NCBI GenBank assembly: GCA_002473385.1 | Contig: DKTR01000005.1 | Span: 1 to 5,200, forward strand | DNA length: 5,200 nt | From: Lachnospiraceae bacterium UBA7225 | GTDB taxonomy: Bacteria > Bacillota > Clostridia > Lachnospirales > Lachnospiraceae | Direction: 5' to 3' | Shown here: positions 1 through 5,200 of the stretch, piece by piece | Layout: the number at the start of each line of letters is the position of its first letter | Numbering within the stretch: the first letter of the stretch is position 1 | Notes under the pieces: model-generated | What the model saw: the letters and a program-made list of their open reading frames with translations, nothing else | Database searches by the model: none | What the model was told of the DNA's origin: nothing | Program-made: the position numbers and the translations under genes

Positions 1-44
1 TGTTTTTATTTGCAATACATGTTAAAATATAAATAAAGGACACA
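1..44 (+). promoter_or_regulatory. AT-rich leader upstream of the regulator
   Basis: This short stretch is very AT-rich. It has TTGCAA at 10-15 as a possible -35-like box, but no convincing -10 at 16-18 bases spacing. A 7-bp inverted repeat, TTTATTT (5-11) and AAATAAA (31-37), frames it, and ACATGT (17-22) is a small palindrome near its centre. A promoter or operator is expected here or just outside the window, but none can be fixed from sequence alone. Confidence 0.25.
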
Positions 45-46
45 AT

Positions 47-51
47 GGAGG
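47..51 (+). promoter_or_regulatory. Ribosome binding site that decides the regulator start
   Basis: GGAGG lies 8 bases before the ATG at 60. It overlaps the alternative in-frame ATG at 45, which itself has only an AAGGA with a 4-base spacer. The site therefore supports the shorter protein starting MKTRILAIVP. Confidence 0.85.
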
Positions 52-59
52 TTCCCTTT

Positions 60-1838
60 ATGAAAACAAGAATTCTGGCAATCGTTCCTTATAATGGAAT
101 GAAAGAAATCATGAATGATATTGCTGCATCCAATGAGGAGATAGAGCTGACTGTCCGCCTGGGTACCCTGCAGGAGGGACTGGAAATTGTTCGGTCTTAT
201 AATCTGGATGACTTCGACATCGTAGCTGCCCGCGGCGGAACTGCAACACTGTTTGAAAAGCATCTGAATATTCCTGTGGCGAGAATCAGCTTCTCCGTCT
301 ACGATATTCTGCGTGCCATCAAGCTGGCCCAGAATTGTACCAGCAATTTTGCAATCGTAGGCGTTTCCTCCACAGTTGACAATGCCAAGCTGCTTCGCAA
401 TTTGCTGCAGTATGACATTAAAATTGTCACTCTCGCAAAACCGGAGGATGACAGACAGGCTATTCTGGAACTTCTTAATCAGGGCTATGAAATGGTTGTA
501 TGTGATATGCGTACCACTCTTACGGCTTATGAGCTGGGAATGAATTACATCCTCATCACCTCCGGGCGTGAGAGCATTGAGGCTACCTTTACACAGGCCG
601 TACATACAGCCCGGCTATATTCTTTCTACCGGCAGCAGGCGAAGCTTTTCAAGGCCGCATTTACCGGCAGCAACGAAGCGCTGTTTGTCTACGGCAGCAA
701 TCATAATCTGATTTTCAGCAGCCTCCAGCGGAACGAGGATACGGAAGATTATTTTCGTATTATTGAACAGAATATAAGCGCCTTTTTTTCTGACAGTTCC
801 TTCCGGCTGGAAGAGCGGTCAAAAAATATTCTTCTGTCCTACCACTGCAATCACGCAGTCATCGACAAAGAGACTTATGTCTATATCTATCTGCGCAGAC
901 AGGATGCGCCGGCTCTGATCGACGATCTGGGCACTTCTTTCTATGAAAGCCTGGAGTCTTCTGACCCAGACCTCGAATTATATGGAAGCGCCAGCCTGAT
1001 CGGCGACACCCGAAAATCTCTGGATTCTTATTCCAGAACGCTCCAGCCTGTTCTGGTTCTGGGGGAGGCTGGCACCGGAAAGGATAAATCAGCCTCCTTT
1101 ATCTACCGGCACAGCGAGTATAAAAAGCAGCCTTTCTTTATTATTGACTGTGAAAGCACAAATCAGAAAAAGTGGAATTATTTCATGGAAAGTCCCAACT
1201 CTCCACTGAATAATATCCATATTACCATTTATATCAAGAACCTCCAGACACTTCCGGAGACCGTATTTAACAAATTTCTGCCTTATTTAAAGCAGAATGA
1301 TTTATGCAGGAGAAACCGTTTCATCTTCTCGTATACCTTATCAAAGGACAGAAACGGCAATGATTCCATCTGCCAGTTCCTTATGAACAGTCTTTCCTGT
1401 CTGGTACTGCGGCTTGCTCCTCTTCGGGAACGAATCAATGATATCCCGAATATTGCTACCCTGTACATCAGTCAGGCAAATATCGAGCTGGGCAAACAGG
1501 TGGTAGGCTTTGAACCCGGTGCTCTGACACTGATTCAGGATTTCAACTGGCAGCAGAATCTGTCCCAGCTTAAGCGTGTGATCCGGCAGTTGATTGTTCT
1601 TACGGATGGCGATTACATCAGCGCGGAACTGGTAAAACAGACTCTGAAGCAGGAGACTCCCAAGACAGCGGGTGTTATCCGGCCCGGCTATGAAATTGTT
1701 AATACAAACCAGTCCCTTGAAGAAATCGACTACGATATTATCCGCATGGTCCTGGAACAGGAGGATAATAACCGCTCTAAAGTAGCGGAACGGCTGAAGA
1801 TCAGCCGCACTACTCTGTGGCGGATGCTGCAAAAATAA
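60..1838 (+). CDS. PrpR_N-domain transcriptional regulator with degenerate sigma-54-type AAA+ module and Fis-type HTH
   Basis: This is a 592-residue cytoplasmic DNA-binding regulator. The N-terminal ~185 residues match the PrpR_N sensor family: R58-GGTA-62 is followed by IPV at 71-73 and YDILRA at 81-86, the usual signature of that fold. Residues ~195-290 form a PAS-like linker (weak call). Residues ~310-535 align with sigma-54 activator AAA+ domains: Walker A GEAGTGKD at 335-342, and the LRER of the 'PLRERxxDIP' motif at 455-458. The GAFTGA loop is absent, and the Walker B acidic pair is replaced by K393-N394 in a segment that otherwise aligns residue for residue with TLFLDEIGELP. The C-terminal ~40 residues form a Fis-type helix-turn-helix (SKVAERLKISRTTLWRML). 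The ATG at 60 is preferred over the in-frame ATG at 45 because GGAGG at 47-51 sits 8 bases upstream of it. The family senses small molecules (propionate-pathway 2-methylcitrate in enterobacterial PrpR); the ligand here is unknown. It is convergent with the galactosidase, so its targets may lie to the left. Confidence 0.88.
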   Translation: MKTRILAIVPYNGMKEIMNDIAASNEEIELTVRLGTLQEGLEIVRSYNLDDFDIVAARGGTATLFEKHLNIPVARISFSVYDILRAIKLAQNCTSNFAIVGVSSTVDNAKLLRNLLQYDIKIVTLAKPEDDRQAILELLNQGYEMVVCDMRTTLTAYELGMNYILITSGRESIEATFTQAVHTARLYSFYRQQAKLFKAAFTGSNEALFVYGSNHNLIFSSLQRNEDTEDYFRIIEQNISAFFSDSSFRLEERSKNILLSYHCNHAVIDKETYVYIYLRRQDAPALIDDLGTSFYESLESSDPDLELYGSASLIGDTRKSLDSYSRTLQPVLVLGEAGTGKDKSASFIYRHSEYKKQPFFIIDCESTNQKKWNYFMESPNSPLNNIHITIYIKNLQTLPETVFNKFLPYLKQNDLCRRNRFIFSYTLSKDRNGNDSICQFLMNSLSCLVLRLAPLRERINDIPNIATLYISQANIELGKQVVGFEPGALTLIQDFNWQQNLSQLKRVIRQLIVLTDGDYISAELVKQTLKQETPKTAGVIRPGYEIVNTNQSLEEIDYDIIRMVLEQEDNNRSKVAERLKISRTTLWRMLQK

Positions 1839-1856
1839 ATAGCTTTTTTATTTGCA
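1828..1856 (+). repeat. AT-rich imperfect inverted repeat over the regulator stop codon
   Basis: The outer arms TGCAAA and TTTGCA are perfect complements. Inside them AAATAAA (1833-1839) pairs with TTTATTT (1847-1853) in a slightly different register. The stop codon TAA at 1836-1838 lies within the repeat. The stem is almost pure A-T and is not followed by a separate T run, so it is a poor intrinsic terminator by itself. It might be a weak terminator for the regulator mRNA or a protein binding site. Low complexity makes chance a real alternative. Confidence 0.35.
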
Positions 1857-1912
1857 TAATAAGAACTATAAAAGAGGTTTCTTTAAAGTCGTTTTTACAG
1901 CCCTTCTTTTTA
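1839..1912. other. Convergent intergenic gap between regulator and beta-galactosidase
   Basis: These 74 AT-rich bases separate two genes that converge, so transcription should end here from both sides. I see only weak structure: the inverted repeat at 1828-1856, and a 5-bp stem AAAGA/TCTTT (1871-1875 with 1880-1884) around a GGTT loop, with a T run at 1892-1896 further on. No GC-rich hairpin with an adjoining T tract is present in either direction, so termination may be inefficient or factor-dependent. No small gene is apparent. Confidence 0.5.
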
Positions 1913-3967
1913 TTACAACACTTTATATACCGCTGTTTCAAACGGCTTTAAGATAACCTCTCCTGTGTGCAGTGTCCCATCATACAAAAGACGCATCTGT
2001 TTTTTCAAATTTATTTTCTTTGCGGCCGGCATATAATTAAGTACAAAAAGATAACGGTTTTCATTTTTAACCCGCTGTACAATTTCTACCTCCTCAGGAG
2101 CTTCCAATAAATCGTCAAATGGGCGGATCACTCCCGCATAGCGAAGCAGCATCTCCATATTTGATCTGGAGAAGGTACTTCCAAAATGCAGCGCTCGTCC
2201 CTTTCCGGTTTTCTTTTCAATCAGCGCCGCTTCTCCCTTATAATAGCTGTCTGTATAAGAAGCAAGCACACAGGCACCCTCCAGCGGGCGCAGAATGTCG
2301 TTAAAAAGCGGCATATCTATTTTTCTGCCATCCCATTCAGCAAAAACAGGCGGCTCGGCAGGACTGGTAAATGTAAAATCTATCACATCAGAACCAGTCA
2401 GCTCCTGCAGAAGTCCTGGCTGTGGAAACATAACGCATTTGCCGTTCTCCTGCTTATAGCCGCTCCGGCAGCCAATCACCAGCATACCGCCCTGCTCTAC
2501 ATATTTCCGTAAAAGTCCTGCACGTTTCTCTGTCATCAGAACAGGATGCGGATAAATTAACAGCGGATATGCCAGAAGATCCTCAGGCGTAGTATTTTCC
2601 TGCAGATAAATTACATTATATGGCGTGTGATAAAGCTGCGCCGCCGCAAAGATTTCCTCATCGCTTGCCTGATCCACCCGTTTATGCCATACGTCCACAT
2701 TAGTATCCCAGCAGTTATCGTAATCCTTCAGTACGCCGAAAGCCGCTGTATATTCCGCTCCGCATACCTCGTCCAGTGTTTTCAGCTTTTTATAAAAATC
2801 CTTTACCTCCGCCAGCTTCCTGTTGTCGCGGTTGTCATAGTCGAGAATACCGTGCCAGTAAATTTCCGTGCCTACGGTACAGGTGCGCCAGCGGAAAAAG
2901 GAAATATAGTCTGCACCATGCGCCACGCTCTGCATTGCCCAGAGCGTAAGCTGTCCCGGACGCGGTGCCGGACCCTCCATTCTGGTTGTCCAGCCATTTG
3001 CCCCGGACTGCTGCTCCATAATGCCAAAATGCGGACATACAGAGCGTACTTCCGTAAGCTTTTTCGACCAGTGACGATCATTCAGATCATCCGATTTCTG
3101 CGGATCACAGTTCAATCCGAACGCAAAGCTCGGATAAGAATCATACGTATAGACATCCAGACATTCATCCATCATCCGGTGATTGTCCAGATTCCAGAAA
3201 ATGCCGTTTGTCGTTATAAAATCTGCTTCTTTTTTGTACTTTCGGATAATATCCGCCTGCATTTGGCAAAAATGAACCGTACTCTCAGAAATAAAACGGA
3301 AATAATCCAGATGCATATGTGGATTATATCCCTGGTTCAGCACCGGACGCGGCACATAAATCTGTTTCCATGCCGTATAGGTCTGGTTCCAAAAAACCGT
3401 TCCCCATGCTTCATTCAGCGCACTTAGCGTATGATATTTCTCTTTGAGGAATTCCCGGAATGCAAGCGAATCCGCCTCAGAATAAAATTCACTTGTCTCG
3501 CAGTTCAGCTCATTGTCAATCTGCCAGCCAATAATTGCCGGATGCTTCCCATAATGTGCAGCGATTTTTTCCACAATCCGCGCTGACAGCTCCAGATATT
3601 TTTCAGAATTATAATTATAATGACGTCTGCCGCCGTGACGATACAGCACGCCATCCTCTCTGGCGTTTAATACCTCCGGATATTTCTCTGTCAGCCATGC
3701 CGGAGGCGTCGCTGTCGGCGTTCCGAAAATAACCTTCATTTCTTCCCTCTGGCACAAATCCAGAAATTCGTCAAAAAACGTGTAATCAAAAACGCCTTCC
3801 TCGCGCTCCACCTTACTCCACGCAAATTCCGCCACACGTATCATTGAAATGCCTGCCGTCTTCATGCGCCGCAAATCCTCCTGCCACAGAGCCTTATCCC
3901 AGTGCTCCGGATAATAGCAGGTGCCCATCGTCATATGATTCCACCGAAATCCCTGTTTTTTCCTCAT
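1913..3967 (-). CDS. GH42 beta-galactosidase
   Basis: This 684-residue glycoside hydrolase has the full length usual for family 42, which releases terminal beta-galactose (a few members prefer alpha-L-arabinopyranosides) with retention of configuration. Residues ~12-395 form the TIM barrel, with the family segment GTPTATPPAW at 82-91, acid/base E153 in DNELN, and nucleophile E318 in GIMEQQSG, followed by the active-site tryptophan W326. Residues ~405-615 match the trimerisation (amidotransferase-like) domain and ~625-684 the small C-terminal beta domain. There is no signal peptide, so it acts in the cytoplasm on imported oligosaccharides. The four-cysteine zinc cluster of the Thermus A4 enzyme is not conserved: only C156 remains in that area. 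The start is well supported by AGGAGG (3979-3974) six bases upstream. It follows the acyltransferase on the same strand after 69 bases. No transporter is adjacent, so the physiological substrate cannot be read from context. Confidence 0.96.
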   Translation of the reverse strand: MRKKQGFRWNHMTMGTCYYPEHWDKALWQEDLRRMKTAGISMIRVAEFAWSKVEREEGVFDYTFFDEFLDLCQREEMKVIFGTPTATPPAWLTEKYPEVLNAREDGVLYRHGGRRHYNYNSEKYLELSARIVEKIAAHYGKHPAIIGWQIDNELNCETSEFYSEADSLAFREFLKEKYHTLSALNEAWGTVFWNQTYTAWKQIYVPRPVLNQGYNPHMHLDYFRFISESTVHFCQMQADIIRKYKKEADFITTNGIFWNLDNHRMMDECLDVYTYDSYPSFAFGLNCDPQKSDDLNDRHWSKKLTEVRSVCPHFGIMEQQSGANGWTTRMEGPAPRPGQLTLWAMQSVAHGADYISFFRWRTCTVGTEIYWHGILDYDNRDNRKLAEVKDFYKKLKTLDEVCGAEYTAAFGVLKDYDNCWDTNVDVWHKRVDQASDEEIFAAAQLYHTPYNVIYLQENTTPEDLLAYPLLIYPHPVLMTEKRAGLLRKYVEQGGMLVIGCRSGYKQENGKCVMFPQPGLLQELTGSDVIDFTFTSPAEPPVFAEWDGRKIDMPLFNDILRPLEGACVLASYTDSYYKGEAALIEKKTGKGRALHFGSTFSRSNMEMLLRYAGVIRPFDDLLEAPEEVEIVQRVKNENRYLFVLNYMPAAKKINLKKQMRLLYDGTLHTGEVILKPFETAVYKVL

Positions 3968-3973
3968 CCTGTT

Positions 3974-3979
3974 CCTCCT
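3974..3979 (-). promoter_or_regulatory. Shine-Dalgarno site of the beta-galactosidase
   Basis: On the minus strand a perfect AGGAGG is followed by six bases and the ATG at 3967. It fixes the start at MRKKQGFRWN rather than at the internal methionines M12 or M14. Confidence 0.88.
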
Positions 3980-4036
3980 GTTTTTCTTTTCGCAGAAAAA
4001 TTGTCCCGTTTTCTTTCCGTAAAGCTTCTGTCACCA

Positions 4037-5113
4037 TTATTTTAATGTACATATCCGTTCCGTGATTTTCCTTACACCGCAGATATCAAATATTTTTTTC
4101 CTTATAAAATCAATCAGACTGCATGAAATATAGATACACAGTGAAATTCCCAGAACCGCCAGCAAAGCTGCCCACCAGGCGTCGAAAGCATGCTTCGCGG
4201 AAATTCCTTTTATCAGATTTTCCCAGACCATCGGATGCGTATGTATAATATAAACAGAAAACGCAAGCGGCGAAGCTGTCATGATCACCTTTCTCAGCGC
4301 TCCGCTTCTGATTTTTACGTTTTCAAATATCAAAAACAGACAGACAGCAGCCAGAAAAATAGTTGGTGTGGTGTACCCGGTAAACATCCGCCCGAATTTC
4401 GGTTCTCCATAGATTTTCCGGGTATAGTTTTCCACAACAATCTTAAAAGCCCAGGAAAACGTTGTCAGGGCAAAGTACGCTATCAGATACTGATATTTTT
4501 TCCATCTTCTAAAACTGCAGGTGCGGATGCAGGCGCCGAACAGATACAAAACTACCAGCCAGATAAAGCTGTAACCGCCCACCAGAGAAAGAAAATCGGA
4601 CTGATTTACCTTCGGCACCGCCGTGCTCACGCAAAACAGCAGAAACATTCCCAGCGCCATGCGTTTCCGCTCTTTTTCATCCAGCGCATTGACCAGCTTA
4701 TTCAGATAAGGCATCACGATAAACAGCCCGGCATACGCGCTGAAATACCAGTAGGTTCCCCAGGAAACCGGAAATATCGCTTTCCAGAGACTGTCCTCCA
4801 TTAAAAGCTGCGGTGCGGTAATCCAGCAAATAAGCGTAATTCCTGCAGAATAAAAAAATACGTTCAGCCAGAGCTCCAGAAGTCTTGCCGGACGATGCTT
4901 ACTGGTAATGCCCACATAGCCGGATAAAATACCATAGCAATCTACCGCACAATACGCGCAGGTTTCCAGAAACCAGCAGGCATAATAGGTGCCCTCATTT
5001 CCCTGCACACGCGCCATTGCTCCTCCTGGCGAAAGAACATGCAGATTTACAATTAAAAACATGCAGACCATACGCAGCAGGTCCAGACCATAATTTCTTT
5101 CCTGTCTTATCAT
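4037..5113 (-). CDS. Acyltransferase family 3 integral membrane protein
   Basis: This 358-residue polytopic membrane protein fits the Acyltransf_3 family (OatA/WecH/NodX-like membrane domain). These enzymes move acetyl, succinyl or other acyl groups from a cytoplasmic donor onto surface glycans, peptidoglycan or exported small molecules. Visible marks are the N-terminal NYGLDLLRMVCMFLIVNLH (residues 7-25), whose H25 is the expected conserved histidine, the ILSGY segment at 62-66, and the late VYIIHTHP at 287-294. About ten hydrophobic stretches are spread through the chain, for example ~13-28, 83-99, 121-140, 151-165, 179-195, 208-226, 250-264, 282-292 and 313-335. Length is typical for a stand-alone member; there is no extra SGNH domain. 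The ATG at 5113 is chosen because the reading frame upstream runs through a tRNA terminator and tRNA end. A modest AAGAAG lies six bases before it. The acceptor glycan cannot be inferred. It is followed by the galactosidase on the same strand. Confidence 0.9.
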   Translation of the reverse strand: MIRQERNYGLDLLRMVCMFLIVNLHVLSPGGAMARVQGNEGTYYACWFLETCAYCAVDCYGILSGYVGITSKHRPARLLELWLNVFFYSAGITLICWITAPQLLMEDSLWKAIFPVSWGTYWYFSAYAGLFIVMPYLNKLVNALDEKERKRMALGMFLLFCVSTAVPKVNQSDFLSLVGGYSFIWLVVLYLFGACIRTCSFRRWKKYQYLIAYFALTTFSWAFKIVVENYTRKIYGEPKFGRMFTGYTTPTIFLAAVCLFLIFENVKIRSGALRKVIMTASPLAFSVYIIHTHPMVWENLIKGISAKHAFDAWWAALLAVLGISLCIYISCSLIDFIRKKIFDICGVRKITERICTLK

Positions 5114-5119
5114 ATCACA

Positions 5120-5125
5120 CTTCTT
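5120..5125 (-). promoter_or_regulatory. Weak ribosome binding site supporting the acyltransferase start at 5113
   Basis: AAGAAG on the minus strand sits six bases upstream of the ATG at 5113. It is weaker than the sites of the other two genes. The protein begins MIRQERNYGLDLLR, which matches where family members normally begin, just before the first membrane helix. Confidence 0.55.
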
Positions 5126-5129
5126 CTTT

Positions 5130-5158
5130 CTTATATCATAAAAAAAACACCGATTCAA
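5130..5158 (-). promoter_or_regulatory. Possible promoter for the acyltransferase inside the tRNA terminator
   Basis: On the minus strand TTGAAT (5158-5153) is followed, after exactly 17 bases, by TATAAG (5135-5130), a fair match to sigma-A -35 and -10 boxes. An alternative -10, TATGAT, lies at 5140-5135 but has no good -35. The TTGAAT box would use part of the terminator loop and stem. A start about seven bases downstream would leave a very short leader that barely covers the ribosome site, so this is tentative. Read-through from the tRNA is the alternative. Confidence 0.25.
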
Positions 5159-5169
5159 AGGAATCAGTG
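5140..5169 (-). terminator. Strong intrinsic terminator after the tRNA gene
   Basis: Reading the minus strand, CACTGATTC (5169-5161) pairs with GAATCGGTG (5156-5148) around a four-base CTTT loop. This gives nine pairs with one G-U wobble, followed at once by eight T (5147-5140). It lies ten bases past the tRNA discriminator base, as expected for the end of a tRNA transcript. It also shows that the upstream in-frame ATG at 5179 is not a real protein start. Confidence 0.92.
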
Positions 5170-5178
5170 CTTTGAACA

Positions 5179-5200
5179 TGAAGCATCGGGGATTCGAACC
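5179..5200 (-). tRNA. 3' end of a tRNA gene (partial, cut by the window edge)
   Basis: On the minus strand the sequence begins with GG TTCGAAT CCCCG: the last two bases of the 5' T-stem strand, the seven-base T-loop with the standard TTCGAAT, and the complete 3' T-stem strand. The 3' acceptor strand ATGCTTC (5186-5180) and discriminator A (5179) follow. The next bases are TGT, so CCA is not encoded and must be added after transcription. The matching 5' acceptor strand would be GAAGCAT, and the 5' T-stem strand CGGGG, both outside the window. The anticodon is not visible, so the amino acid cannot be named. Confidence 0.88.

Noticed and set aside
6..605. A 199-residue open frame on the minus strand inside the regulator gene
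   Set aside because: It is antisense to the well-supported PrpR_N domain. It has no recognisable domain, and the composition is what a shadow frame would give.
1841..1856. Sigma-54 (-24/-12) promoter suggested by the TTTGCA element
   Set aside because: The -12-like TTGCA is present, but the required GG at -24 is only a single G in a T-rich tract. It also points into the convergent galactosidase gene.
2627..3427. A 266-residue plus-strand open frame opposite the beta-galactosidase
   Set aside because: It overlaps the catalytic barrel of a full-length GH42 gene in antisense. Its arginine/isoleucine-rich translation resembles no family, and no ribosome site was evident.
3968..4036. Separate promoter or terminator between acyltransferase and galactosidase
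   Set aside because: Apart from the strong ribosome site, I found no hairpin with a T run and no -35/-10 pair at acceptable spacing, so neither is claimed.
4190..4804. A 204-residue plus-strand open frame opposite the acyltransferase
   Set aside because: It is antisense to a coherent membrane protein. The His/Arg/Gln-rich translation is a shadow of the hydrophobic codons on the other strand.
1..5200. CRISPR array, insertion sequence, toxin-antitoxin pair, phage or defence module
   Set aside because: No regularly spaced repeats, transposase or integrase motifs, or small paired genes are seen. The three coding regions and the tRNA end account for nearly all of the window.

Overview
The window looks like a chromosomal segment from a gut-type Firmicute, most likely of the Lachnospiraceae/Clostridia group. 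This is an inference from strong purine-rich Shine-Dalgarno sites (GGAGG and AGGAGG), moderate GC content with AT-rich intergenic gaps, a Fis-type regulator with a PrpR-like sensor domain, a cytoplasmic GH42 beta-galactosidase, and a tRNA whose 3' CCA is not encoded. No taxon-specific marker is present.

Layout, left to right. (1) A plus-strand gene (60-1838) encodes a PrpR_N-type transcriptional regulator whose AAA+ module resembles sigma-54 activators but is badly degenerate. (2) A short AT-rich convergent gap (1839-1912) holds weak inverted repeats and a 12-base word also found just upstream of the regulator. (3) A minus-strand GH42 beta-galactosidase (3967-1913) has both catalytic glutamates. 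(4) A 69-base gap follows, with no visible terminator. (5) A minus-strand membrane acyltransferase of the Acyltransf_3 type (best start 5113, end 4037) lies next. (6) At the right edge, on the minus strand, are the 3' end of a tRNA gene and its strong intrinsic terminator.

How the parts may work together. The acyltransferase and the beta-galactosidase are co-oriented and close enough to be co-transcribed, but they share no obvious pathway: one probably decorates a surface glycan and the other hydrolyses beta-galactosides in the cytoplasm. The regulator is convergent with the galactosidase, so it is not in that operon. Its natural targets probably lie left of the window, and control of the galactosidase is only a possibility. 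No transporter, kinase or other sugar gene accompanies the GH42 gene here.

The most interesting point is the regulator. It keeps the Walker A loop but has lost the GAFTGA loop, the Walker B acidic pair and the recognisable arginine-finger segment. It therefore should not work as a normal sigma-54 activator. I found no CRISPR array, insertion sequence, phage gene, toxin-antitoxin pair or other defence system. The rest of the window looks ordinary.
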